NCBI GenBank assembly: GCA_020544305.1
Contig: CP058667.1
Coordinates: forward strand, 2,108,001 to 2,172,000
Origin: Staphylococcus taiwanensis
Lineage (GTDB): Bacteria > Bacillota > Bacilli > Staphylococcales > Staphylococcaceae
DNA: 64,000 nt
Direction of reading: 5' to 3'
The position numbers were made by a program, and so were the translations under genes. This document shows positions 26,182 to 35,300 of this stretch, in pieces (the first letter of the stretch is position 1; every line of letters starts with the position of its first letter). The notes under the pieces were generated by a model that worked only from the letters and a program-made list of their open reading frames with translations, made no database searches and was not told the DNA's origin.

Positions 26182-26619
26182 ATGTCTGAACAACATAATT
26201 TGAAAGAGCAACTATGCTTTAGTTTGTACAATGCGCAAAGACAAGTGAATCGCTACTATTCAAATAAAGTCTTTAAAAAGTACAATCTTACTTACCCACA
26301 ATTTTTAGTGCTAAGTATTTTATGGGATGAATCACCTGTAAACGTTAAAAAAGTAGTGACTGAACTAGCTTTAGATACAGGTACTGTATCACCTTTATTA
26401 AAAAGAATGGAACAGGTTGATCTTATCAAACGTGAACGTTCTGAAGTTGATCAACGAGAAGTATTCATTCATCTTACTGAAAAAAGCGAAAAAATCAAAC
26501 CCGAATTAAGCGATGCATCTCAAAAAGTTGCAACTGCTTCATCTTTAAGTAATGATGAAGTGCATGAGCTCAATCGTCTATTAGGAAAAGTCATCGACGC
26601 TTTTACTGAAACAAAGTAA
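26182..26619 (+). CDS. mgrA: Global regulator MgrA (MarR/SarA family)
   Basis: 145 residues, winged helix, nearly identical to S. aureus MgrA, including the redox-sensing C12 in QLCFSLYN and the DNA-binding [12 protein letters not shown] helix (about 71-82). It controls autolysis, capsule, surface proteins and efflux pumps such as norA. GGAGGAG lies seven bases from the ATG. The 5' region of 230 bp is AT-rich and could hold two promoters. The gene ends in a strong bidirectional terminator. Confidence 0.96.
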   Translation: MSEQHNLKEQLCFSLYNAQRQVNRYYSNKVFKKYNLTYPQFLVLSILWDESPVNVKKVVTELALDTGTVSPLLKRMEQVDLIKRERSEVDQREVFIHLTEKSEKIKPELSDASQKVATASSLSNDEVHELNRLLGKVIDAFTETK

Positions 26620-26689
26620 AATGACATGCTAATACTAAGCTAATTAAAGTTATTCGTTTTAAATCAATTACACATATATTTATCAATAA

Positions 26690-26738
26690 CGAAAAACCTG
26701 AGGTGTCTTCTTCATAGATATCTCAGGTTTTTCGTTTT
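26690..26738. terminator. Bidirectional terminator between mgrA and cydC
   Basis: CGAAAAACCTGAG (26690-26702) with CTCAGGTTTTTCG (26722-26734), perfect 13 bp, then TTTT. It serves convergent mgrA and cydC. Confidence 0.9.
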
Positions 26739-26765
26739 ACTTTCATCTTAATTTTAAAAATTAGC

Positions 26766-28430
26766 TTATTTATTCTCGTTAAGTAAACGACTTAAATAAC
26801 TATCTCTCTGACTTAATACTTTATAACTTCCTTGTTCAATGATTTGGCCATCAATCAAGACAATAATCTTATCAAAAGCTGGTAATAGCTGTAAATCATG
26901 GGTAGCCACTACTAATGTCTCGGCATAACTATAAATCAAATTCATGATTTTCTTAGTATTTTCTTCATCTAATGCGGTGGTTGGTTCATCTAACAACCAA
27001 ACTTTGGAAGGTTTAAGTAACAATCGTGCCAATGCTAAACGTTGCATTTCCCCACCTGACAACGTACTACCATCTAGTGATAATTGGTGGTCTAAATCTA
27101 GGTGTCCTAAGTTTACGCTTTGTAAGACGCGATATATTACATCTTCCGATTCCTCTGTAAATAAATTGTAGCGAATCGTTCCATCAAACATTTGTTGAGA
27201 TTGCAATAAGACATTTAATACTTCGTAACGTTCTGCTTCCATAATATTAGAAATCGTTTGACCGTAAAGTAAAGTTTCGCCCTGTTCTATATCATATAAT
27301 CCACTCATAATTTGCAAAAGTGAGCTTTTACCTGAACCAGAAGGCCCGATAATAGCCACTTTTTCACCTTGACTTACGGATAAGTTGATATCTTTCAACA
27401 CGGCTGTCTCTTGAAAGTCATAATTGAAAGTTAATGCGTTAATATCGAACACCTTATCTTGTTTCGTCGTTAAATGTTCATTCGATGGCACAACTGAATC
27501 ATTTAATATCTCATTTAAATTTGATAAAGATTCATCTGTATCTGCTTTGTAATAAGCAAAATTACTCATCGGTACGGCTTGCTCGAATAGTGTTAACATC
27601 ATTAATACGATACTCGTTAAATAGATAACGTTAAGTTGGCCATCTTTAACTTGAAGCACACTTAGTGCTAAAGTCGCAAATAATGCAATCATTGCTATTA
27701 AATTTAAAGCATAATCGTACATGGTTAGGAATTTCGTTTCTTTCGCTTGCATCTCGTCATATTGTTCTAACTGTGATAATACTTTTTTCTTATATGTTTC
27801 TGTTTGATTAAAGCGTGATAACTCGTCATATCCTTCTTTATAGTCAAAAAAATGAGTTAATGTATCCTGCTGTTGAAGCATCACTTGTTTTTTTAATACA
27901 CGTGCACGTTTGGCACTTAACCACGGCACAAGCCACAAAGTACATAACATGCTAACAACAATGATCACTGCATGTGCAACACTGAAATAAATTAATGTAA
28001 CGGCCGCAATGAGTGCTGTAAATCCAATCACAATAGGTGGATAATATACACGTAAATATATATTTTGTAATGCTTCCACTTTGCTAATCATTTTTGAGAG
28101 TAGATCACTAGATGAATATTTACGATAAATATTGGGCACTCTAGGTATTAATTTTTTTAAAAATTGAACCCGAACATCTCGCAACATTGTAAATGTCGTT
28201 CTATGAGATAACAATCGTTCTCCATATCGTGCAATAGCACGCATAAAACCAAATAATTTCACTGACACAACAAGAACCATCAAAGCGTATAATGGTGCAC
28301 CTAAGGCACTTTCAGTTACCATATAGCCACTTAAAAAGAACATAGCTAAAGCAACCAAACCACCTGCGATACCTGTTAAAATAGCTAATATCAAATCTTT
28401 ATCTGGTCGAAATTTAATTTGTGGTTTCAT
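26766..28430 (-). CDS. cydC: Thiol-reductant ABC exporter subunit CydC
   Basis: 554 residues: six membrane helices, then an ATPase domain with Walker A GPSGSGKSS (about 354-362), signature LSGGEMQRLALARLL and Walker B VWLLDEPT. With CydD it forms a heterodimeric exporter of cysteine/glutathione-type thiols needed for cytochrome bd assembly in other bacteria. It overlaps cydD by four bases. cydAB is not in this window. Assignment to CydC rather than another half-transporter rests on order and on the partner gene. Confidence 0.83.
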   Translation of the reverse strand: MKPQIKFRPDKDLILAILTGIAGGLVALAMFFLSGYMVTESALGAPLYALMVLVVSVKLFGFMRAIARYGERLLSHRTTFTMLRDVRVQFLKKLIPRVPNIYRKYSSSDLLSKMISKVEALQNIYLRVYYPPIVIGFTALIAAVTLIYFSVAHAVIIVVSMLCTLWLVPWLSAKRARVLKKQVMLQQQDTLTHFFDYKEGYDELSRFNQTETYKKKVLSQLEQYDEMQAKETKFLTMYDYALNLIAMIALFATLALSVLQVKDGQLNVIYLTSIVLMMLTLFEQAVPMSNFAYYKADTDESLSNLNEILNDSVVPSNEHLTTKQDKVFDINALTFNYDFQETAVLKDINLSVSQGEKVAIIGPSGSGKSSLLQIMSGLYDIEQGETLLYGQTISNIMEAERYEVLNVLLQSQQMFDGTIRYNLFTEESEDVIYRVLQSVNLGHLDLDHQLSLDGSTLSGGEMQRLALARLLLKPSKVWLLDEPTTALDEENTKKIMNLIYSYAETLVVATHDLQLLPAFDKIIVLIDGQIIEQGSYKVLSQRDSYLSRLLNENK

Positions 28431-30058
28431 AATAGATCATCACCTTCTTTTAAGTTCACCGAAATGCGTTGATCGTCCTCTATTAATCGACCATGATCAA
28501 TATATAAGCGACGTGTTGCTTGGCGTATGGTTGAATCACGGTGTGCAATAATAATCATTGTTGTATTTGCAAATTGTTGTGCAATCGCTTGTTGTATTAC
28601 CTTTTCAGTCTCAAGATCAAGTCCTGTCGTTGGCTCATCAAACACGACAATGTCCGGCGTCATTATTAATACTCGACATAATTCTAGACGTCTCATTTGA
28701 CCCCCAGACATCATCTCACCGCCCTCACCGATACGCGTATATATCCCTTTCTCTAAAGACTGCACTTTGTTTTTCAAACCAACTAATTCTAAGACATGCT
28801 TGATACGTTCGTCATCTATTTCCTTAAACATTGAAATATTGTCTTTAATTGTCGCTGAAAATATATATGGATTCTGACTAAGCATTCCAATGTTTTTAAC
28901 ATCCGCATTAAATGTAACTTGTCCATCTAATGGATTTAACATTTGAGTTAACAATTTAGCCAATGTGGTTTTTCCGGCACCACTTGGTCCTACAATCGCT
29001 ATTTTTTCTCCTTGGCTTATCGTTAAAGATAAATCTTGAATGGCTAATTTCATTGTATTGGGATATTGATAGTTAACATTCGTCATCTTAATTTGATGTG
29101 ACTGATGTGATAAGATTTCAGATGAATTTTTGCGAATAGTATCTTCAGAAGCTAAAAATTCAAAAACTACATCACTCGAACCTTCACTTTGTTTACCAGT
29201 ATGGAAAGCTTGCCCTAAATCTTTAATCGCATTATAAAATTCAGGTGCTAAGATAATCGCAATTGCAGCTGTTTTGAAGTCAATATGTTGAAAGACTACC
29301 AGGCTAAGTGCCGCTTCTAAAGCAACTAAACCAATGCCAAGCATACTAATAAACTCAAGCATAAGACCAGAAAGAAATGCACTTTTAAGTATCTTCATCG
29401 TCAAATCACGAAAGCGTGTACTATCCTTATAAACTTGTGATTCAACTTGAGCAGTGCGTCTAAAGAGTTTCAAAGTAACAAGCCCTTTAGTAATATTTAA
29501 AAACCTTTGGCTAAATTGGTTTAAATACGTCATTTGGTCTTTCGATTCATCGCGTGTTTTCAAACCAAATATAATGTAAAAAAGTGGTATGAACGGTGCG
29601 GTTAAAATCATTATGAGTGCCGTATTAACATGAATAAAGCACATTGTTATGATAATCACTAAAGGGATCATCATTGATTTAAATACTTGAGGTAAATAAT
29701 TCTTAAAAAATGGTGCTAAACCGTCAATTGTTTCAGTAAGTATATTAATTTGCGAACCTATTGCTATAGATGATTGTTTGGATAAAACTTGTTCGCGTAA
29801 TTGATGTTTCACTTTCGATGCTAGATGGTCACCTAAACGTAAATTAAACATGTTTAAGGTTGCTCTAAGTACAAGTACAATTAAAATCACTAGAAGTAAG
29901 TGCATGATTGAATTCATATGATGATATAGAATACGATTTAAAAATTCAGCAATACTTATATTTTGCACTACAACACTTATAGCTAAAAACAAACTGACGA
30001 TTCCCATTAAAATTGGAAACATTTTATATTTAAAGACTAAATTCATTAGTTTTTTCAC
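28427..30058 (-). CDS. cydD: Thiol-reductant ABC exporter subunit CydD
   Basis: 543 residues with an N-terminal six-helix membrane domain and a C-terminal ATPase: Walker A GPSGAGKTT (about 357-365), signature MSGGQMRRLELCRVL and Walker B IVVFDEPT. It is the first gene of the cydDC pair. Family members load the periplasm or outer face with reductant for haem protein maturation. Substrate is inferred from family, not shown by the sequence. Confidence 0.83.
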   Translation of the reverse strand: MKKLMNLVFKYKMFPILMGIVSLFLAISVVVQNISIAEFLNRILYHHMNSIMHLLLVILIVLVLRATLNMFNLRLGDHLASKVKHQLREQVLSKQSSIAIGSQINILTETIDGLAPFFKNYLPQVFKSMMIPLVIIITMCFIHVNTALIMILTAPFIPLFYIIFGLKTRDESKDQMTYLNQFSQRFLNITKGLVTLKLFRRTAQVESQVYKDSTRFRDLTMKILKSAFLSGLMLEFISMLGIGLVALEAALSLVVFQHIDFKTAAIAIILAPEFYNAIKDLGQAFHTGKQSEGSSDVVFEFLASEDTIRKNSSEILSHQSHQIKMTNVNYQYPNTMKLAIQDLSLTISQGEKIAIVGPSGAGKTTLAKLLTQMLNPLDGQVTFNADVKNIGMLSQNPYIFSATIKDNISMFKEIDDERIKHVLELVGLKNKVQSLEKGIYTRIGEGGEMMSGGQMRRLELCRVLIMTPDIVVFDEPTTGLDLETEKVIQQAIAQQFANTTMIIIAHRDSTIRQATRRLYIDHGRLIEDDQRISVNLKEGDDLL

Positions 30059-30247
30059 TTTTACTTCACCTAATTTATCATTATAAGAGGTTCTTAAATA
30101 TTTAGCATTTAATACATTTTGAAAATTAGTGACAATATAATGAACTTAATATTTACGATACGCGAATTAAGATTCATTTAATTTATCTATAACATTGAAA
30201 GCGTGACTTACTAATTAAGGAATTTTAATTATTAGCTTAATAAAAAA

Positions 30248-30335
30248 AGACAAACTTTTCTGCTACAAACGCCACAGGTATTCAAAAATCTAATCTAATG
30301 ACGTTTGTATTTTTTATTACAGAAAACGTTTGTCT
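30248..30335 (-). terminator. Nested-hairpin terminator after the DUF805 gene
   Basis: Outer arms AGACAAAC-TTTTCTG (30248-30262) and CAGAAAA-CGTTTGTCT (30320-30335) pair, with a run of T on the minus side. The loop holds a second stem, TACAAACG (30264-30271) with CGTTTGTA (30302-30309), followed by T-run on the plus side. Arms share AAACG/CGTTT, so alternative pairings are possible. It lies in the 315-bp gap between cydD and the DUF805 gene; the rest of that gap shows nothing. Confidence 0.7.
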
Positions 30336-30373
30336 AAATTATGGTTTGAGGTAAAGATTTTTACTGCATGAAT

Positions 30374-30877
30374 TTATTTGTCATTTTGAGTGTTAACAAC
30401 GCAACTTCCACCATTACCGTATCGATTAGGCTCTTTATTACCTGAAGCTATAAGAACATATAATGTATAAAGGGTTACAATACCTGCGACAACAGTACCA
30501 AATATACTAGCCATTAAAGTGGCTCCCAATAATCCATGACTCTCTGTATTAGCCACTACAACAATGACTGCTAAGATGAAAGAAATAGATGCTACTAAAG
30601 TAATAAATCCACTTATATGTGCAACAATTGCTAATAGCATTGTGCGATTTGTATCATGTAAACGTCTAACCATAACAGTAAATGATGGAATCAGTATGAT
30701 AATTGCAAAGACACTACTTAACGTCCCTGCTGAGAATATACCTAATAATGATGAAATTAAAAAATTAATCCAAAATGGATGCCAAAAATCTGGTCTATTT
30801 GATCGACCTTTAACATCTAAAAAGCGTGTCCAAAATTCTGAATAACTTTTTACAATCTGATTTGATGAATTATTCAT
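30374..30877 (-). CDS. DUF805 membrane protein
   Basis: 167 residues with four membrane helices and the DUF805 signature: an aromatic N-terminal stretch (SYSEFWTRFLDVKGRSNRPDFW, in two parts) and RRLHDTNRTMLL near 76-87. It resembles E. coli YhaH. Function unknown. GGGGGAT precedes the ATG. It is a single gene followed by the nested terminator. Divergent from uppP with 405 bp between. Confidence 0.82.
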   Translation of the reverse strand: MNNSSNQIVKSYSEFWTRFLDVKGRSNRPDFWHPFWINFLISSLLGIFSAGTLSSVFAIIILIPSFTVMVRRLHDTNRTMLLAIVAHISGFITLVASISFILAVIVVVANTESHGLLGATLMASIFGTVVAGIVTLYTLYVLIASGNKEPNRYGNGGSCVVNTQNDK

Positions 30878-31282
30878 ATAATCCCCCGTTTATTATAAAC
30901 TTACATATACAATATTATATAAACTATCATTATATGCGAAGATGAATTTATATTATTATTAGATAATACTATACAATTGATTAACTTTACTCTGTTCAAG
31001 TAGCTTTAATCTCATTCTGAGGTCTGTTGTAACAAGCTAACGATGATTAGTACATTAATATGTAGCCTGTTTCATATATTTAAATTTGGAACTAAATTTA
31101 AGCCTAATTTAGTTGTTTTAATTTCATTATTTATAATGTTAAATTTTGACTTTGACTATTACGCTTAATATCGTTAGCAATGTTTCAATTTAATGTGATA
31201 TTATAATAAAGTAAATTTTAACAACAACATATTTTAAGACTACAATATTTTAAATTTTAAGAATAAAAGAAAGAGGTTACTT
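30878..31282. other. 405-bp divergent region before uppP
   Basis: AT-rich with no gene. A TATAAT at 31202-31207 could be the -10 of the uppP promoter (start near 31214, leader about 70 nt), but no good -35 is present. I see no riboswitch motif. Confidence 0.4.
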
Positions 31283-32158
31283 ATGATTATTATCGAGTTT
31301 ATCAAGGGCCTGATTTTAGGTATTGTTGAAGGATTAACTGAATTTGCGCCAGTTTCTTCTACTGGTCATATGATTCTTGTTGATGACATGTGGCTAAAAT
31401 CAACAGAATTTTTAGGTCCCCATTCCGCATTTGCTTTTAAGATTGTAATACAATTAGGTTCTGTATTCGCAGCAGCATGGGTATTCCGTGATCGCTATTT
31501 TGAAATGTTACATATTGGTAAATATAAAAACACTTCTGTAAGTGAAGAATTTCGTTCTAAACCACGTCGTTTAAACTTATTACACGTGTTAGTTGGTATG
31601 ATTCCTGCAGGTATACTAGGCGTACTATTTGATGATTTCATTGAAGAACATTTATTTAGTGTACCTACTGTTATGATTGGCTTATTCATCGGTGCCATTT
31701 ATATGATTATTGCTGATAAATACAGTGAAAAACTTCCAAGCCACCAATCAGTAGACCAAATTAATTACGTACAAGCTTTTGTTATTGGTATTTCACAAGC
31801 TATAGCAATGTGGCCTGGATTTAGTAGATCAGGTTCAACTATTTCAACTGGTGTATTAATGAAATTAGACCATAAATCAGCTTCTGATTTTACTTTCATC
31901 ATGTCAGTGCCAATTATGTTAGCTGCAAGTGCACTTTCATTATTGAAAAACTATCAATATATTGAACTTGCGCATATTCCATTCTACTTAATCGGTTTCT
32001 TAGCTGCCTTTATAGTAGGTTTAATCGCAATTAGAACTTTCTTACACTTAATTAATAAAGTTAAATTAATACCATTTGCTATCTATAGAATTATATTAGT
32101 TATCTTCATCGCAATTCTTTACTTTGGCTTTGGTATTGGTAAAGGAATTACAAGTTAA
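31283..32158 (+). CDS. uppP: Undecaprenyl-diphosphatase UppP (BacA)
   Basis: 291 residues, eight or so membrane helices. Both catalytic motifs are present: EGLTEFAPVSSTGH (16-29) and PGFSRSGST (about 178-186). It dephosphorylates undecaprenyl diphosphate to recycle the lipid carrier for wall and teichoic acid synthesis and gives bacitracin resistance when abundant. GAAAGAGGT precedes the ATG. Single gene with own terminator. Confidence 0.95.
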   Translation: MIIIEFIKGLILGIVEGLTEFAPVSSTGHMILVDDMWLKSTEFLGPHSAFAFKIVIQLGSVFAAAWVFRDRYFEMLHIGKYKNTSVSEEFRSKPRRLNLLHVLVGMIPAGILGVLFDDFIEEHLFSVPTVMIGLFIGAIYMIIADKYSEKLPSHQSVDQINYVQAFVIGISQAIAMWPGFSRSGSTISTGVLMKLDHKSASDFTFIMSVPIMLAASALSLLKNYQYIELAHIPFYLIGFLAAFIVGLIAIRTFLHLINKVKLIPFAIYRIILVIFIAILYFGFGIGKGITS

Positions 32159-32192
32159 TCATTAACTATTTCAGTGTTGGCATTTAGCTTTT

Positions 32193-32230
32193 AAACGTCG
32201 TCAAAGATTTAATCTTTGGCGACGTTTTTA
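32193..32230 (+). terminator. Terminator of uppP
   Basis: AAACGTCG-T-CAAAGAT pairs with ATCTTTG-G-CGACGTTT, loop TTA, then T-run. Confidence 0.9.
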
Positions 32231-32309
32231 ATATTTTAAAAGACTGTTTATTTCTATTACGAGCATATAACTTATTACATTTGATATAAGCGTTCAAGCT
32301 AGTCCGTTC

Positions 32310-32335
32310 GTTTAGTATCATGTATCATAGGGTAA
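32310..32335 (+). promoter_or_regulatory. Sigma-B-type promoter
   Basis: GTTTAG (32310-32315), 14-bp spacer, GGGTAA (32330-32335): five of six matches in each half of the sigma-B consensus GTTTAA-N12-15-GGGTAT. Transcription would start about 30 nt before the ATG at 32372. Confidence 0.75.
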
Positions 32336-32371
32336 TGAAGAGAAATAGTAAATCTAATGGAGGCAACGAGT

Positions 32372-33046
32372 ATGGACAAAAAGAAAATCATTAAAACGGC
32401 AATTAATGTTTTACCAATCATTATTGTGCCACTAGTAGTAGAACGTAAACGTATTAAATCTCATCCTGAGGTTCAAAAAGCATCTAATGCAACTTCAAAT
32501 GCAGGTCACGCGATTGCTGGTAAAGCTTCTGATGTTAAAGATTATCTTGGTGATAAAAAACAAGAATATGATAACAAACGTGAACTTAAAAAAATCGCTA
32601 AAGAAAATGACCCAGAATATATTGCGAAAAAAGGCGAAAAATTAGCTAAGAAAAACCGCAAAGAAGCAGACAAAATGGATAAAAAGCTTCAAAAAAATAT
32701 TGATGAACGTCATAAAGAAGAAGAAAAAGCACGTGAAAAAAATGAAAAACAACGCATCAAAGATATGAAAAAAACACAAAAATATCAAGAAAAAGTTGGT
32801 TTAACACCAGGTAAACTTGACGATGAAACTGAGAAAAAAGGCGAAAAATTAGAAAAAGAGAATAAAAAAGACGTTAATAAACTAGACAAAAAACTTCAAA
32901 AGAATATTGATAAACGTCACAAAGAAGAAGAAAAAGTTCAAAAACAAGAAGAAAAATCACGTATTAAAGAAATGAAAAAATTAAAAGACTATGATGCAAA
33001 TAGCGTTGTTACTCAAAATAAAATCGAAGATAACAATAAGGCATAA
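32372..33046 (+). CDS. Charged coiled-coil protein with internal duplication
   Basis: 224 residues. A hydrophobic N-terminus (about 6-22, VLPIIIVPLVV) is followed by a highly charged, probably coiled-coil region rich in K and E. About 68 residues from 81 on (KKGEKLAKKNRKEADK...) are repeated from 149 on (KKGEKLEKENKKDVNK...), with KLQKNIDxRHKEEEK in each. TGGAGG lies eight bases before ATG 32372; an ATG at 32357 overlaps that site. Function unknown. A sigma-B-type promoter suggests stress expression. Confidence 0.8.
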   Translation: MDKKKIIKTAINVLPIIIVPLVVERKRIKSHPEVQKASNATSNAGHAIAGKASDVKDYLGDKKQEYDNKRELKKIAKENDPEYIAKKGEKLAKKNRKEADKMDKKLQKNIDERHKEEEKAREKNEKQRIKDMKKTQKYQEKVGLTPGKLDDETEKKGEKLEKENKKDVNKLDKKLQKNIDKRHKEEEKVQKQEEKSRIKEMKKLKDYDANSVVTQNKIEDNNKA

Positions 33047-33052
33047 GCTATC

Positions 33053-33514
33053 ATGACTCAAGTTTTAATTGACGGGGATGCTTGTCCGGTAGTTGATTCA
33101 GTAATTGAATTAACTACTGGCACAGGCATTTTTGTTACGATTTTACGTAGTTTTAGTCACTTTTCGAATAAACATTATCCCGAACATGTTAACACGGTCT
33201 ATGTAGATGATGGTCCAGATGCTGTTGACTATAAAATCGTACAGCTTGCTTCGAAAGATGATATAGTCATTACACAAGACTACGGTCTCGCTAGTTTATT
33301 ACTTTCAAAAGTCAAAGTGGTAATGCATCATAAAGGTCGCATTTATAATAACAATACTATAGATATGTTACTTCAACAGCGTTATAATAATGCACAAATT
33401 AGAAAACAAGGCGGTCGACACAAAGGGCCTCCCCCATTTTCAAAAGAAGATAAGCAACATTTCAAACAATCATTTGAGAAGATCATTCACCAGCTTAAGG
33501 AGGATAACGAATGA
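33053..33514 (+). CDS. UPF0178 (YaiI/YqxD) family protein
   Basis: 153 residues. Family signature: DGDACPVV at 7-14, near DDGPDAVDY (52-60) and TQDYGLASLLL; the acidic residues form a PIN-like or nuclease-like pocket. The biochemical role is not known. It begins six bases after the coiled-coil gene without a clear ribosome site of its own and overlaps the next gene by four bases, so the three form an operon probably led by the sigma-B promoter. Confidence 0.85.
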   Translation: MTQVLIDGDACPVVDSVIELTTGTGIFVTILRSFSHFSNKHYPEHVNTVYVDDGPDAVDYKIVQLASKDDIVITQDYGLASLLLSKVKVVMHHKGRIYNNNTIDMLLQQRYNNAQIRKQGGRHKGPPPFSKEDKQHFKQSFEKIIHQLKEDNE

Positions 33515-34077
33515 AACGAATTGCAGTTTATTGTGGTGCCAGTAAAGGAAATAATCCTATTTATGTCAAAGAAGCTTATGAGTTAGGAAAGTATATGGCC
33601 GAACAAGGATATGAACTAGTCTTCGGTGCTGGTTCTGTAGGTATTATGGGTGCCATTCAAGATGGTGTGCTAGATCATGGTGGACATGCCATTGGCGTAA
33701 TGCCAAAGATGTTAGATGAAAGAGAAATTACGAGTCAAAAAGTGAGCGAACTCATACTTGTTGATTCTATGCATCAACGTAAAGAGAAAATGGCTGAACT
33801 TGCCGATGCATTTGTCATGGCTCCAGGTGGTGCTGGTTCTCTTGAAGAATTCTTTGAAACATATAGTTGGGCTCAAATCGGTATACATCAAAAACCAATC
33901 GGTGTATTCAACTTGAACGGTTTCTTCGAACCACTTCAACAGTTAATTAATAGCATGATTGAAGAAGGATTTATTGATGAAAAATATAGAAAACTTGCAC
34001 CGTTATATGATACTAAAGAAGATTTAATTGAAGGTCTACTGAATTATAAACCTCTAGGCATTCGTACATATGATTAA
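33511..34077 (+). CDS. LOG family protein (TIGR00730)
   Basis: 188 residues with a Rossmann-like fold. The family motifs are M88HQRK (88-92) and PGGAGSLEE (105-113), matching PGGxGTxxE with serine for threonine. LOG proteins release nucleobase from nucleoside 5'-monophosphates (cytokinin activation in plants); bacterial substrates include AMP. AAGGAGG precedes the ATG, which overlaps the UPF0178 stop. The gene ends in a long bidirectional terminator. Confidence 0.85.
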   Translation: MKRIAVYCGASKGNNPIYVKEAYELGKYMAEQGYELVFGAGSVGIMGAIQDGVLDHGGHAIGVMPKMLDEREITSQKVSELILVDSMHQRKEKMAELADAFVMAPGGAGSLEEFFETYSWAQIGIHQKPIGVFNLNGFFEPLQQLINSMIEEGFIDEKYRKLAPLYDTKEDLIEGLLNYKPLGIRTYD

Positions 34078-34083
34078 ACTAAT

Positions 34084-34171
34084 AAAGCGACACGTACATA
34101 GAAATTTAAGTCATTACATCAGTTAGTGTTTAACTTTTAATGGATTATTTCTAGTAGCATGTCGCTTTTTT
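34084..34171. terminator. Bidirectional terminator, long imperfect hairpin
   Basis: AAAGCGACA (34084-34092) pairs with TGTCGCTTT (34160-34168), with TAGAAAT/ATTTCTA pairing inside, T-run beyond. It separates the LOG gene from the convergent acetyltransferase. Confidence 0.8.
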
Positions 34172-34174
34172 CAA

Positions 34175-34720
34175 TTATATGGATAATTTTTTATAGTAAC
34201 GCACTTGTCTTTTTAACATATGATATTTACTTAACTCAGGTAATTCAAAATTATCGTAAAATGTCATACCAAGTTTTTCCATCACTTTTCTTGAAGGTAA
34301 GTTATTTTCAGCGGTAAAACTATACACTTCTTCAATCCCTTTATCTTTCGCAAATGTCAGTACAGCAGTTGCGCCTTCAGTAGCAAGTCCATTTCCCCAG
34401 ACTTCTGGAATAAGTCGCCATCCAATTTCGTATAAAGGAAGTTCATCAAATGGATATTTACTATCCTCCGGCAGATAATTCACCCCAATATAACCAAGCC
34501 ATTCACCTGTTTCTTTTAATTCCACCGCAAATAAACCTATTCCTTTTTCTTTCAGAATACTATCCATCTTATTCATATCTAATTCAGAACGACGATAGCT
34601 TAATAAACTTGGAAAATAACGTCTTACTTGTGGATTAGCATTCATCTTCTGAAAAGGGAGTAAGTCTGCTTCTTCCCAATCACGTAACTTCAATCTTTCA
34701 GTTTCAATATAAACGACCAT
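34175..34720 (-). CDS. GNAT acetyltransferase (RimJ/RimL type)
   Basis: 181 residues. TERLKLRDWEEADL at the N-terminus and the acetyl-CoA loop VWGNGLATEG near 123-132 mark the RimJ/RimL branch, which acetylates N-termini or small molecules. ATG 34720 has TGGAG eight bases upstream; the longer frame has no site. The acceptor is unknown. A single gene. Confidence 0.85.
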   Translation of the reverse strand: MVVYIETERLKLRDWEEADLLPFQKMNANPQVRRYFPSLLSYRRSELDMNKMDSILKEKGIGLFAVELKETGEWLGYIGVNYLPEDSKYPFDELPLYEIGWRLIPEVWGNGLATEGATAVLTFAKDKGIEEVYSFTAENNLPSRKVMEKLGMTFYDNFELPELSKYHMLKRQVRYYKKLSI

Positions 34721-34825
34721 AATCAACACTCCATTGCAGAGAAAATACAATTATTAAAAAAGTGCGATATGGCAGATTATCCATAGCACACTTTAATCTT
34801 TAATTAAATTTGATTAAACAACCTA

Positions 34826-35122
34826 TTAACCTCTAGATATATAGCTAACAAGTTTAATGTGTACTGGTATTTCTTTTAAACGGTCACGTTGATCTTTTGG
34901 TGCAATAAAAGTTGCATCTACAAAATCATTACGATGATTTAATTTAAAAGTAGCTACAAATGTATCTGTGTCTGATTCAAAATTTGGTAAATGTGCTACA
35001 ACACGTTTAATTTCACCAGTTGAATCTACAATTGTACGCCCTGTTATATTTTCAATTTCACGTCCTAATTCTGGTAAAGTTATTTCGCGACCTTCTAAAA
35101 TGTGGAAGTCTTGTTCATGCAT
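34826..35122 (-). CDS. Conserved hypothetical protein, 98 residues
   Basis: A soluble protein with no signal or membrane segment, rich in acidic and basic residues; strands suggest a small alpha/beta fold, e.g. TIVDSTGEIKRVVAHLPNFE. GGAGAGATG precedes the ATG. I do not recognise the family. It has a sigma-B-type promoter about 105 bp upstream on the same strand, suggesting general stress control. Confidence 0.75.
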   Translation of the reverse strand: MHEQDFHILEGREITLPELGREIENITGRTIVDSTGEIKRVVAHLPNFESDTDTFVATFKLNHRNDFVDATFIAPKDQRDRLKEIPVHIKLVSYISRG

Positions 35123-35224
35123 TTGTCATCTCTCCAATACAGTATTTTTACTTTATAATTTATTGTAGCTAATCTATTTATCCGAATATGTAATGATCAT
35201 ATCCAAATTGTATTTGAATAGGTT

Positions 35225-35250
35225 TTACCCTTCATTTCCTTCAGTCAAAC
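35225..35250 (-). promoter_or_regulatory. Sigma-B-type promoter of the 98-residue gene
   Basis: On the minus strand GTTTGA (35245-35250), 14-bp spacer, GGGTAA (35225-35230), the same spacing as at 32310. The start would give a leader of about 95 nt before the ATG at 35122. Confidence 0.65.
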
Positions 35251-35300
35251 TTAATGTAGTCAAGCTTGAAAGTGAATAAGAATTTCTTTATTATCATTTA

